Assembly: GCF_024346675.1 (NCBI RefSeq) | Contig: NZ_AP024851.1 | Span: 1,674,001-1,738,000 of the forward strand | Direction: 5' to 3' | Length of the DNA stretch: 64,000 bases | From: Photobacterium sanguinicancri | GTDB lineage: Bacteria; Pseudomonadota; Gammaproteobacteria; Enterobacterales; Vibrionaceae | In this document: positions 15,560 through 24,312 of the stretch, one piece after another | Layout: each line of letters begins with the position of its first letter | How positions within the stretch are numbered: the stretch's first letter is position 1 | Notes under the pieces: model-generated | What the model saw: the letters and a program-made list of their open reading frames with translations, nothing else | What the model was told of the DNA's origin: nothing | The model's database searches: none | Made by a program: the position numbers and the translations under genes

Positions 15560-17014
15560 TTATTTTCCTTGGCTAACCATACGTACGTTCATTTTTGTTG
15601 GGTAATCACACTCTGCATTTGTTTGTTTGCACAGGTTTTGAACGCCTGAGTCGCCTAAGCTATCGCCGACTTGATCCAAATAGTTGTACACATGCATATC
15701 TTGAGGTTGATAAGGGGCGTACATGAAGCTAGATGACCAGTACCATCCCCAGCCTTCATAGCCCACTTCAACATTGGGGAAGTAGCGCGTATTGAGTCCG
15801 AGAAGCTTGCCATCAGCATCTTTTGCGGTTGAGCCAAAATCGAGTAAATCAAATTGTTCATTGAGTGTCGGCAAACGCCATGTGTTGATGCCACAAAGTT
15901 GGTCTTTGTTGACCATATCTTGGTATTGCTCTGTGGTATTAATACCTGACTTGTTGGTTTGCTGGGCGTATTTTATGTCTTCACTGTGAGGTTGAGCGCC
16001 GCCTTTAATTTGCAGTGCGAACTCGTTTTTCTTCCAGCGTGGCGACTTAGGATCGTTGGATTTTACTTCCCAAGTTAGCTGGGTTCGCTCATCGCGGACA
16101 CAGCTCCATTCCGTTGCATCAACCGGTAGCGCTTGGCCTTTTGCATCTAATTTAGTAAAGATAAAACCAGCACCTGAGTGGGTGTTTTTTTCTGTTGCAT
16201 CAAAGCCTATATTGGCATCTTGCAGTGGGAAGCCTGCAGGTGGTATGTCGGTAAAAGCAGCGCCATCATAAAACTGCGTTACACCTGTGTCATTGCCCAC
16301 TAAGCGCGGCATACTTTGTTGTTCCAGTTGATTCACTTTGTTTGCAAGTGCTTGCTCGGTTAGGCTCTCGGCCGTAATAAAATCTTTTTGTTGTGGAAGA
16401 TCTTTCGCCAGCGTCGCGATCACACGGCTACGTTGTTCAGCTTTGGTACTAGCAGACAGTAGCTGGATGTTTTTATCAATCGTTGCTAAACGGGGATCAC
16501 CTAGGTTTGCTAGTAAATCATTGTTAGTGGTAACGCCGATTTTTTCTAACTTGGCTTTCACATCACGTGCAGCTTCATGAGGGTTGAGTCCATAGCCCAT
16601 ATTTGCGCTGATCAAGGTGCTGATACCGTTAATAATGTGACCACTTTCTTTTTGCAGTGGTGGCGCCGCTAATACCACAGTGTTGTTGGTATAGGCTTTA
16701 CTTTGGTTATCTGCCGCATTCAGGGTGGAGACAGCAAGAATACGTGAATGCAAAATGTCTTTGTTCATGCTAGAGATGTTAAATAAACCGCTTTTGGCCG
16801 TTGTTTTGGGTTCACTTGGATTACAGACCCAGTCTTTAGTTAAATCGACACATACCGTGATATCTTGCGCGAGATAATTGGATTGTACCTCGCCACTCAG
16901 GGTGTAATTCAGCTTTGAATCCGGACCCGTCGTATTGCTGATTTTATTATCTGAGCCACCATTACAGCCAGCAAGTAGCGTAGCTATGGTAAGCGTGAGT
17001 AAGGTTTTTTTCAT
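15560..17014 (-). CDS. DUF1566 lipoprotein
   Basis: 484 residues. The N terminus has a lipoprotein signal with the lipobox LLAGC (Cys ~16), and the +2 Asn predicts outer-membrane sorting. The mature N-terminal half has a carboxypeptidase-regulatory/Ig-like start (LSGEVQSNYLAQDITVCVDL) and a helical middle. The C-terminal ~220 residues carry the DUF1566 pattern: WSCVRDERTQLTWEVKS, INTWRLPTLNEQFDLLDFGS, WGWYWSSSFMYAP. It is a likely surface-anchored binding partner of the smaller DUF1566 protein, with which it is nearly overlapping. It sits 28 bp after the metalloprotease stop in the same direction, so the three are probably cotranscribed. Confidence 0.8.
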   Translation of the reverse strand: MKKTLLTLTIATLLAGCNGGSDNKISNTTGPDSKLNYTLSGEVQSNYLAQDITVCVDLTKDWVCNPSEPKTTAKSGLFNISSMNKDILHSRILAVSTLNAADNQSKAYTNNTVVLAAPPLQKESGHIINGISTLISANMGYGLNPHEAARDVKAKLEKIGVTTNNDLLANLGDPRLATIDKNIQLLSASTKAEQRSRVIATLAKDLPQQKDFITAESLTEQALANKVNQLEQQSMPRLVGNDTGVTQFYDGAAFTDIPPAGFPLQDANIGFDATEKNTHSGAGFIFTKLDAKGQALPVDATEWSCVRDERTQLTWEVKSNDPKSPRWKKNEFALQIKGGAQPHSEDIKYAQQTNKSGINTTEQYQDMVNKDQLCGINTWRLPTLNEQFDLLDFGSTAKDADGKLLGLNTRYFPNVEVGYEGWGWYWSSSFMYAPYQPQDMHVYNYLDQVGDSLGDSGVQNLCKQTNAECDYPTKMNVRMVSQGK

Positions 17015-17041
17015 GATGATGGTTTCTCTTTAAAAATTGAA

Positions 17042-19441
17042 TTAACGCTTAAATGAACGACGTTTAGCTGATTTTGCTTTGGTGTATCCCAACTGCAGCA
17101 TTGCAAGTAGGGTTAACCAAAGGGCACTGCCCCCTCCACCACTATTGTTATTCGGTTTAGGCTGTGGCTTTGGATCTGGTTTACTCGGTGAAGCTTTACA
17201 CTGATAGTTCTGGATATGCGTGACGCCAAAATCGATCAGTTGGCCGCTATTACCGACGGCGATATCACTAATTTCTAGTCGCCATGCACCTGTCATTCGG
17301 CCGCCCAGTAGTGGTTTGAGTTGTGGATGATCGGCCAAGCGATACACGGTTTGTTTGTTGTTTTGGTAGTAGGCTTGGTGGTCGTGCAAAATCACTTGTT
17401 GGCCATCTGGCGCGATGAGTGTCACTTTCAATTCACGGTGATCAGGGTGAGAAATATGGGTGATGATCGCTAAATCATCGCCAACATGCTCCTGCTCGCC
17501 AGTGTTAAAGTAAGTTGCGTAGGTGAGCCCTTTACGCATAGGTTGCAGCGGACTTGTGCCTTTTTTCGCATCAATCACAGCTTGGTTTAGGGTCTTAGGT
17601 GCTTCGGCAAAATTTGGCAAACCAAACACAAAACTTTGGTCAAAACTGGCTTGTTGCATCCGTTGTTTATTGTCGAAGCTTAATGCTGCGTCCAGCGTTA
17701 AATCGATACGCTGACCACACTGTGGTCGAGCATTAAGGGGGAAGTTAACGGTTTGGCTTTTTCCTGCCTTCAGGCTTGATGGTTTGTCGATTGAAGCCAG
17801 ATCTTGCGAGCCTGATTGGCCCGATACCGTCAGTTGCCCACTCAGTGCCATATCACGAGTCGTCGGGTTATAGATGACAGCGCTAACTTGCCCATTGCTG
17901 GTGGCGATATTTGCTGTTGTTGCCAGCGTCGTATCAATAAATTGCGGTGCTGGGGCAAGGATCAGCTCGGTTGGCAGCAAATTATGATGATTGAAATGAC
18001 GACGTAAAATTGCACCGTATTCATGATTTGGATAGAGATTTTGCGCCGCATCTAAAATACTTTGCGCCGCATGATGCATTTTAGTGCCACGACCTAACCC
18101 GTAGAGGCCTTCGATAATAATGCGGTTCATTGCATTGAACGCATCAACGTCATATATCGCGACGGCTTCTTTTAATGATTGGAAGATCGGTGTTGACCAC
18201 AGTTGATCAGACAGAGTGCCATTAACGGAAATATGTGCTTGGTATTCAGCCGATGGGTAGTAACGCGCTGCTTCGTCATTGAGCGAACGAGTGCCGCCGC
18301 TTTTGCCGCCAAAATGGCCGTCAAAGTTGAATACGGTATCTAACTCAAAGTTTGTACCTTGCTGGTGTTGGGTGCGGTAAGTTGACATCCCTGCCCAGTA
18401 GTCACCAAAGCCTTCACCAATACCACTGGTATCACCATATGCCCAATCAGGGACGATAAAGTAATTTATGGTATGGCCGAATTCATGCAAGATTACATCA
18501 GCATCAAGGGTGTCGGGTGAGCCACCCATGCCAAATGAGAGCAAGTTCATGTCGCTTAAATACTTCGAGTTATTCTCGTTGGAACCTTGTGCGTCAAATT
18601 GTACAGGTTGATTGAATAAATCATTGAACCCTAAGGACTCCACATAGTGTAGCGAGTTGTCGAGGTGGTAAAATGCCATCACATCGTAAAAGTAATTATT
18701 AACGGCTGATTTGTTGGCCGAAGGTGTTTGTGTGACGTCTATTTTGGCTAAGTCGTTAGGCGAAAAGGTCAGGAGGCCTTGCTGTGGCTGTTGCTCTGCT
18801 TTGGCGGTTTCGCCATCGGGTAAGTTAACAATATCAATAGCCATGACTTTGTCATTGGCTAACACGCATTGTGGATTAGCCGAGACGCTACACAGCACTG
18901 GCATAGTCACCGTTGTGTAATTTTTTGGCAGGGTGTAGTTGTCAAAATCACCGTCTGTCGGGATCGGTTCTTGGTTCATTGTTCGTGGATCGGGGTTGTA
19001 GACTTGGGCTGCTACGTGCACTGTTTTTGTTGGTGTCGGAATAACAGGTTTCGTGATATCAAAATTGGTACGCGGCTTTTCAATCGTGCCATCACACTGG
19101 CCTGAGAGAGCTTCAAGCTGTGCGTAAACACGTTGGACTTTTTGTTCTTTATCAACGCTTAGCACTAAGGCTTTGTGGCAATTTTTACCTTGGCTATCGA
19201 TGACATCAAAATTGTAGTGCGTTGCCGTTAAGCTGGTGCGTTGATAGCGAGCTGATATATCGCTGATCACGGTTTCGGGCTGATCTTGGAAATAATCAAG
19301 TAGGAATTGTTTTGCTTGTGCACTGTCGTTCACAATCGCGGCATTCGCTGGGTAGATCAGTTCTGCGGCAACACCCTGCTGGCTAGCTGCCAGCAGGGTA
19401 AATAAGCATAAGGTTGTTTTGTTTAATCTAGGCGCTTTCAT
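17042..19441 (-). CDS. Secreted zinc metalloprotease with P domain and GlyGly-CTERM
   Basis: 799 residues. A signal peptide (LCLFTLLAASQQGVAA) leads a pro-region. Zinc ligands are visible as HEFGH at residues 319-323 and Glu343 in GEGFGDYW, the HExxH + E pattern of gluzincins; the layout is closest to M36/fungalysin-like enzymes. Residues ~640-755 form a proprotein-convertase P/HomoB-type domain (DLAIITHISHPDHRELKVTL... MTGAWRLEISD). The end is a GlyGly-CTERM: GGGGS, a hydrophobic helix, then a basic tail. Such tails are cut by rhombosortase after type II secretion. The start at residue 29 of the longer frame is chosen for the signal peptide and AAGGATGG ahead. It starts 13 bp after the TonB-receptor stop. 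Confidence 0.85.
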   Translation of the reverse strand: MKAPRLNKTTLCLFTLLAASQQGVAAELIYPANAAIVNDSAQAKQFLLDYFQDQPETVISDISARYQRTSLTATHYNFDVIDSQGKNCHKALVLSVDKEQKVQRVYAQLEALSGQCDGTIEKPRTNFDITKPVIPTPTKTVHVAAQVYNPDPRTMNQEPIPTDGDFDNYTLPKNYTTVTMPVLCSVSANPQCVLANDKVMAIDIVNLPDGETAKAEQQPQQGLLTFSPNDLAKIDVTQTPSANKSAVNNYFYDVMAFYHLDNSLHYVESLGFNDLFNQPVQFDAQGSNENNSKYLSDMNLLSFGMGGSPDTLDADVILHEFGHTINYFIVPDWAYGDTSGIGEGFGDYWAGMSTYRTQHQQGTNFELDTVFNFDGHFGGKSGGTRSLNDEAARYYPSAEYQAHISVNGTLSDQLWSTPIFQSLKEAVAIYDVDAFNAMNRIIIEGLYGLGRGTKMHHAAQSILDAAQNLYPNHEYGAILRRHFNHHNLLPTELILAPAPQFIDTTLATTANIATSNGQVSAVIYNPTTRDMALSGQLTVSGQSGSQDLASIDKPSSLKAGKSQTVNFPLNARPQCGQRIDLTLDAALSFDNKQRMQQASFDQSFVFGLPNFAEAPKTLNQAVIDAKKGTSPLQPMRKGLTYATYFNTGEQEHVGDDLAIITHISHPDHRELKVTLIAPDGQQVILHDHQAYYQNNKQTVYRLADHPQLKPLLGGRMTGAWRLEISDIAVGNSGQLIDFGVTHIQNYQCKASPSKPDPKPQPKPNNNSGGGGSALWLTLLAMLQLGYTKAKSAKRRSFKR

Positions 19442-19454
19442 CAGGCATCCATCC

Positions 19455-21656
19455 TTAGAATTGATAATTTGCATTGATGTTGAAGTAACGTCCTGGTTCG
19501 GTAGAGTAAGATTTTGAACTGTCACCTATGCCAGCAACATCTTGATAGCGAATGAATTCTTTATTGAATGCATTGATCATGGTGGCGTATAGGGTGAAGT
19601 TGTCACTGACTTGGTAGCTCGCGCCAAGATCCAGCGTTGCCCAATTACCTGTCGTGGCACAAGGGGTCTCTACTTCTAGGTTGTAGCATTTAGGGGTGCG
19701 ATCCATCGGCATAGCTGCGGCGAAATTAAGGCGTGAGAAAGCCGTAATTTTTTCAACGGTATAACCCAACTTGATATTGCCTTCTAGCGGCGTCAAAGTA
19801 CGAATGGGTTCGCCATTTCCATCTTTACCATCAACAAGGCCTAGTTTGCCCGATAGCTTCAATTCTTCTGTTAATTGGTAACCTGATGACAGCTCAAAAC
19901 CGTAGGTTTTCACTCCTTCAAGGTTTTGGTATTGGAATAACCAGTGCGTTTTATCCGCCGCTTGGCCAATCATTTTTTGTTCGATAAAGTCTTTAAATTT
20001 TGAGTAGAAAACAGCGGCATACAACGAGAATTTACCGTCATCGTATTTACTGCCGAGCTCGAAGTTGTCGCTTGTTTCTTGTTTAAGCTCCGAGTTTGGA
20101 ATGATGATAAAAGGCTTCAACGGATTAAACAGGTGAGGTACATAGCCATATGTTTTGTCGTACGCTGGCGCTCTAAAACCGTGTGAGTAATTTAGGTAGC
20201 TGTTTAGCGCAGGCGTAAATTGATAAGCCACTGATAGGCTTGGCGATAACGCGCTACTGTTATTTTCATTGATCTGTATGCCACCGATATTGGCGTCCCC
20301 TGTGGGGCTAAGTTGTTGACGGTCATAGCGAACCCCTGGGGTGATCGTCCAATCTTGCCATTTGATTTGATCGCGAATGAATACGGCAGCAGTGAGCATA
20401 GTGGCATCGGCAAAGGAGTCTTTGTTTAGTCCTGTAGTGCCACGCCAGTCATAGATATTTTTGCTGATAGGACGCTGGTATTGATTTTGTTCAAACTGCA
20501 CTCCCCAAACGACTTGGTGCTCGGTATTGTCTGAAAGCTGGAACGCTTTTTTTTGCTCTGCTGACAAGCCTAATAACGTATCTTTGTAGCGACGTTGCTC
20601 CACTTGGCGGCGTTTTTCGGTAATGCCTTGATATTCACGTTGCATGAAGACATTTTTATAGGTATCGCTGGTTTTTTCGCGGTAGTAGGCTTTGATGTCT
20701 GCGCTATCAAGTAAGAGGTTATCTAGGATCTCGATTTCTGCCCCTACTTGTGCATCAAAGCTGGTACTTTGTGCATCTTCGTAATACTGCTTGGCTTGCC
20801 AGATCCCATCTTCTTGAATTGGCGCCATGCCATCGCTACGTTCCATCGTTTCTTTGTAATAAGACACGGTGCCTTTAAACATAACGAGATCATTTAAAAA
20901 GTAGTTATGGGTAAACTCGGTGCTGTAACCCTCAAGATCTCTCTCATAAATATCGCGGTTATAGTTATGTGTCTCGCCGCCTCGCCAGCCAGATAGCAGC
21001 AGTAAACTTTCATGATCGCCAAAACGCTGTGCCATCGTCGTGCTAAGTTTTTGTTTATCACTGACTCCCGCGTAGGCCACGTTAGCTTCGTAATGGCTGT
21101 CTTTTTTTCCTAAATAATCACCCGGTTGTTTCGTTGTCACCACCACGACACCACCGATAGCACCTGAGCCATAGAGTGCAGAACTCGCCCCTTTCATGAC
21201 TTCAATTTGTTTGACGTTAGAGAGGTCAAAACTATTTCGGCCCGTCACATCATTTAAGTCAGCCGCGCCATAACCATCACCGACTTTCACACCATTTTTG
21301 ATAATAGCGATGCGGTTACCCGACATACCACGGATAGTGATATTTTGTGGTCGTCCTGCGCCGCCTGTTACGCTAACACCTGGCTCATGATTAAGGGCAT
21401 CGTAAAGCTCGGTAGCACCTTCTTGTTTAATCTGATCCGAAGTGATAACAGCTACCGAACCGCTGGTTTTCGATAGTGGTTGTTCGATTTTTGTCGCCGT
21501 GACTATGACGGTTTCCATTTGGGTGACATCTGTTAAACGGCTATTTTCAGTCGTATTTACAGGCGTATCAGCCACTGAATTTGTGGCTAAATCTGAAGCG
21601 TAGGCGTGCGAAGCCAATCCGCTGAGAACAGCGAAGGCGATAGGGTGTAGTTTCAT
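19455..21656 (-). CDS. TonB-dependent outer-membrane receptor, haem/haemoglobin-type
   Basis: 733 residues with a signal peptide ending SHAYA. A TonB box (ETVIVTA) is followed by a plug domain (SGSVAVITSDQIKQEGATELYDALNHEPGVSV, NITIRGMSGNRIAIIKNGVKV, IEVMKGASSALYGSGAIGGVVVVTTK). The 22-strand barrel ends with INANYQF and a terminal Phe. Conserved barrel text such as YLNYSHGFRAPAYDKTYGYV, NSELKQETSDNFELGSKY and YQNLEGVKTYGFELS places it with TonB-dependent haem/haemoglobin/transferrin receptors (TIGR01785/01786 type). Substrate is inferred, not proven: I could not check the FRAP/NPNL-like haem-receptor motifs beyond the FRAP in HGFRAPAYD. It lies between the S9A peptidase and the metalloprotease in one direction behind a Fur box. 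Confidence 0.85.
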   Translation of the reverse strand: MKLHPIAFAVLSGLASHAYASDLATNSVADTPVNTTENSRLTDVTQMETVIVTATKIEQPLSKTSGSVAVITSDQIKQEGATELYDALNHEPGVSVTGGAGRPQNITIRGMSGNRIAIIKNGVKVGDGYGAADLNDVTGRNSFDLSNVKQIEVMKGASSALYGSGAIGGVVVVTTKQPGDYLGKKDSHYEANVAYAGVSDKQKLSTTMAQRFGDHESLLLLSGWRGGETHNYNRDIYERDLEGYSTEFTHNYFLNDLVMFKGTVSYYKETMERSDGMAPIQEDGIWQAKQYYEDAQSTSFDAQVGAEIEILDNLLLDSADIKAYYREKTSDTYKNVFMQREYQGITEKRRQVEQRRYKDTLLGLSAEQKKAFQLSDNTEHQVVWGVQFEQNQYQRPISKNIYDWRGTTGLNKDSFADATMLTAAVFIRDQIKWQDWTITPGVRYDRQQLSPTGDANIGGIQINENNSSALSPSLSVAYQFTPALNSYLNYSHGFRAPAYDKTYGYVPHLFNPLKPFIIIPNSELKQETSDNFELGSKYDDGKFSLYAAVFYSKFKDFIEQKMIGQAADKTHWLFQYQNLEGVKTYGFELSSGYQLTEELKLSGKLGLVDGKDGNGEPIRTLTPLEGNIKLGYTVEKITAFSRLNFAAAMPMDRTPKCYNLEVETPCATTGNWATLDLGASYQVSDNFTLYATMINAFNKEFIRYQDVAGIGDSSKSYSTEPGRYFNINANYQF

Positions 21657-21711
21657 GTTGTTATTCTCTAACTAGGCGTAGATGTTATTAATGTAATGAT
21701 CGGCTAAGACT

Positions 21712-21748
21712 GCATGGATAGTCATTGGCGCTATATGGCTATCCATGC
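21712..21748 (-). repeat. Intercistronic hairpin
   Basis: GCATGGATAG and CTATCCATGC form a perfect 10-bp stem with a 17-nt loop, in the 96-bp gap between the S9A peptidase and the receptor. No T tract follows on the transcribed strand, so it looks like an mRNA-processing or stability element more than a terminator. Confidence 0.5.
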
Positions 21749-21752
21749 GGTA

Positions 21753-23942
21753 TTATTTATTTGTCGTTGTAACCACAGGTGATGATGCTTGCCGCTTGTT
21801 AAGGTCAAGCAAGAATGCGTATTCCATCGCTTGGGCAGCTTGTGCCGTGCGGCGATTTTTTTGATGGCCAGCATTAAAATCTGTCGTAAGCAAATAGGGG
21901 TTATTTACCGTGCTTTGCTGCTGTAACTTGGCTACAAACTTAGCACCTTCCCAATAAGGTACTTGGCTGTCATGTAAGCCAATTCGCACTAACATTGGTG
22001 GGTAGGCTTGCGCACGAATATTGTCGTATGGGCTGTAGGTTTCCATTACTTTACGCTCATCGGCTTTCGCTGGATTCCCCCACTCTTGGTATTCTTGCTG
22101 GGTAAGCGGAAGCGATGGATCTGCCATGGTATTGATCACATCGACAAACGGGGCTTGTAACACAGCACCACGGAAAAGTGTGGGCTGAGCATTGATCGCG
22201 GCTGCGACCAGCGTGCCACCAGCACTGCCTCCTATCGCTAAAATGTCACGCTTAACTGTTGACTGTGATTTTGTTGGCGAAGCATCGTGAGATGAAGAAG
22301 ACAAAGAATCACGGCTTGGTACATAGCGCTGCATCACTTCAGCTGTTGCAAGGAAGTCTTTAATACTATTGGGCTTATTTATCCCTTTCCCTGCTTGATA
22401 CCAAGCATCACCCAAGTACCCACCACCGCGAACGTGTGAAATGGCATAAATAGCCCCTTGATCCAGTAAGCTAATCACCTGCGGCATAAAGTAAGGTTTC
22501 ATGGGTGTTCCATACGCGCCATAGCCATAAAGAAAGACAGGGCTATCAGGGCTGATTTTATCGTTTCGATATGCCAGTGATACAGGTACATTAACACCAT
22601 TGGCACTCACCGTAATTTGGGTCGAGGTGTAATCGCTCGGCTCAATCGTCGGGTAGCTATCTTGCGACAGTAGGCGTTCTTTGCCTGTGGCAATATTAAA
22701 CTCCGACCAGGTTGGCGGGGTTGTCATTGACATTGAACGGATACGAACAAGGTTACTGGCTGCGTCGCCATTATTTGATAGCCAAGCCACTTTGCCTTCT
22801 GAAGATAACGGGCGGCGGAATGTTTCGTCGCCATGGTCATTGATTACCAACAAGGTGTCTTTGCCTTGCTGGGTAAGAACAAGTGCAATACCTGCCTCAA
22901 AGACGTACCAATTTTTTATTTCTGTCTGTGGATCAGGAATGAACAAAGGTTCAAGCGATTGAATGTTGGATCCTATCTTTCCTTGGTATAAGCCAAAGTG
23001 TCCTTGATGATTACTCAGGCTGATGATTTGTTGGCCTTGGATATCACTGTAGTACTCGTTACCCGAAGAGCGTACTTGTAAGCTGGCCTGTAACTTACCT
23101 GTATGTGTATCTAGTAGCTGTTGTTGGCTAGTATTGTGATTATTACTTTGAACAATGGCATATTTTTCATTGCCTGTTTTGTAGCTTGAGAGTAACCACG
23201 CAGGATCTGTTTCTTCGAGTAAAACGTCTGTTTTTTGCGGTGCGGATAATTGTGTTTTAACGAGCTGATAGGGACGGTAGGTGCCTGCTTCATTCGCTAT
23301 TACATAGAGAGTATCGTTATCATTTCCCCAGATCAGTTCAGTGCTTACATTTTGGATCAGTGAGTAAGTTTTTTGAGTATGGGTATCAATCACAGTGACA
23401 GCGTAATTACGATCACCACGGATATCTTCCGTCACAGCAATAAAGCGTTTATTCGGGCTAAGTGACCAGCTGCCTAGAGAGTAGTAATCTGACATTGCCG
23501 CGCGTTGAGTGAGGTTGAATACAACTCGCTCTTTAGAATTTTCCGACGCTTGATTGGTTGGCTTTTCAACTAATACGCGCGCGTTATCACGCGTCTCAAA
23601 TCGATATTTAACATCATCGCGGATAAGCCATGGTTTTTCTGCTTTTTGTGGTGCGTTGTCTTGCCATTCTTTCAATAATTGTTGCTGAAGTGCCGTTTGT
23701 TGTTCTAAAAAAAGTTCGGCTTGTTGGTTGTGTTCATTTAAGTACTGTCGCACTTTTTTAGATTGACGGGAATCGTCTCTCAACCATGAAAAAGTGTCAG
23801 CAGAGTGAGGTAACGAAGCGGAGTTTGGCTGTGTCGACATTGCTTCATTCGAGTTGGATTCAGAATGATGTGCTGTTTCTGGTGTTGGAAATGCGCACAC
23901 AGAAAAACTCGAAAAAAGGAAAAATAGGGCACTACGCTTCAT
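21753..23942 (-). CDS. Exported prolyl-oligopeptidase family serine peptidase (S9A, oligopeptidase B-like)
   Basis: 729 residues. A signal peptide (SALFFLFSSFSVCAFP) implies export, unlike cytosolic oligopeptidase B. The middle is a seven-bladed propeller (for example LSPNKRFIAVTEDIRGDRNYAV, TELIWGNDNDTLYVI). The C-terminal alpha/beta hydrolase has the triad Ser573 in GGSAGG, Asp658 in GLHDSQV and His693 in NAGHQ, and the family blocks FLYGYGAYG and ISHVRGGGYLGDAWYQAGK. S9A enzymes cut short peptides, so it would finish digestion begun by the downstream metalloprotease. The DPSLPLTQQEYQEWGNP text is typical of oligopeptidase B. It is the first gene after the Fur-box match at 24017-24035. Confidence 0.88.
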   Translation of the reverse strand: MKRSALFFLFSSFSVCAFPTPETAHHSESNSNEAMSTQPNSASLPHSADTFSWLRDDSRQSKKVRQYLNEHNQQAELFLEQQTALQQQLLKEWQDNAPQKAEKPWLIRDDVKYRFETRDNARVLVEKPTNQASENSKERVVFNLTQRAAMSDYYSLGSWSLSPNKRFIAVTEDIRGDRNYAVTVIDTHTQKTYSLIQNVSTELIWGNDNDTLYVIANEAGTYRPYQLVKTQLSAPQKTDVLLEETDPAWLLSSYKTGNEKYAIVQSNNHNTSQQQLLDTHTGKLQASLQVRSSGNEYYSDIQGQQIISLSNHQGHFGLYQGKIGSNIQSLEPLFIPDPQTEIKNWYVFEAGIALVLTQQGKDTLLVINDHGDETFRRPLSSEGKVAWLSNNGDAASNLVRIRSMSMTTPPTWSEFNIATGKERLLSQDSYPTIEPSDYTSTQITVSANGVNVPVSLAYRNDKISPDSPVFLYGYGAYGTPMKPYFMPQVISLLDQGAIYAISHVRGGGYLGDAWYQAGKGINKPNSIKDFLATAEVMQRYVPSRDSLSSSSHDASPTKSQSTVKRDILAIGGSAGGTLVAAAINAQPTLFRGAVLQAPFVDVINTMADPSLPLTQQEYQEWGNPAKADERKVMETYSPYDNIRAQAYPPMLVRIGLHDSQVPYWEGAKFVAKLQQQSTVNNPYLLTTDFNAGHQKNRRTAQAAQAMEYAFLLDLNKRQASSPVVTTTNK

Positions 23943-24016
23943 TGTTAGTCTTCTTGCTTTTTGGATGTAGCAGAAAGTCGCTACGAAAGAAGTGAGGAAT
24001 AATGCACCCTAATGGT

Positions 24017-24035
24017 AATGATATCAATTATCATT
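24017..24035 (-). promoter_or_regulatory. Fur box
   Basis: AATGATATCAATTATCATT matches the Vibrio Fur consensus AATGANAATNATTNTCATT at 15 of 17 defined positions and is a 7-5-7 dyad. It lies 75 bp before the S9A peptidase start on the minus strand, a usual place for iron repression. The divergent dcuB gene starts 278 bp away and is less likely to be its target. Confidence 0.75.
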
Positions 24036-24171
24036 TCTATTAATTTATGTGTTTTTATGACTTATGTAGGGTTTTCAACCGATTTAATCCTTTGTTGCTG
24101 GAATATAGCGCTGAACCTCAGCTGTTGAAGCACATTAATGTGTGTATTCAATTGATTTTAATGCGCTTAAT

Positions 24172-24185
24172 TTGATAATGCTCAA
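24172..24185 (+). promoter_or_regulatory. FNR-like site upstream of dcuB
   Basis: TTGATAATGCTCAA matches the FNR consensus TTGAT-N4-ATCAA at 9 of 10 positions, 128 bp before the GTG start. Anaerobic activation would suit a Dcu-type carrier. Confidence 0.55.
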
Positions 24186-24312
24186 TAACCACTTAGATTG
24201 TATGGTTGAATAATTATTTGTGTGATGAATGCAGAGTTGTTTCTTTGATGAAATCAGTATGATGCCCGCAGAATTTTGTACTGGTTTAAATTTTATCATC
24301 AGGGAGATTGAT

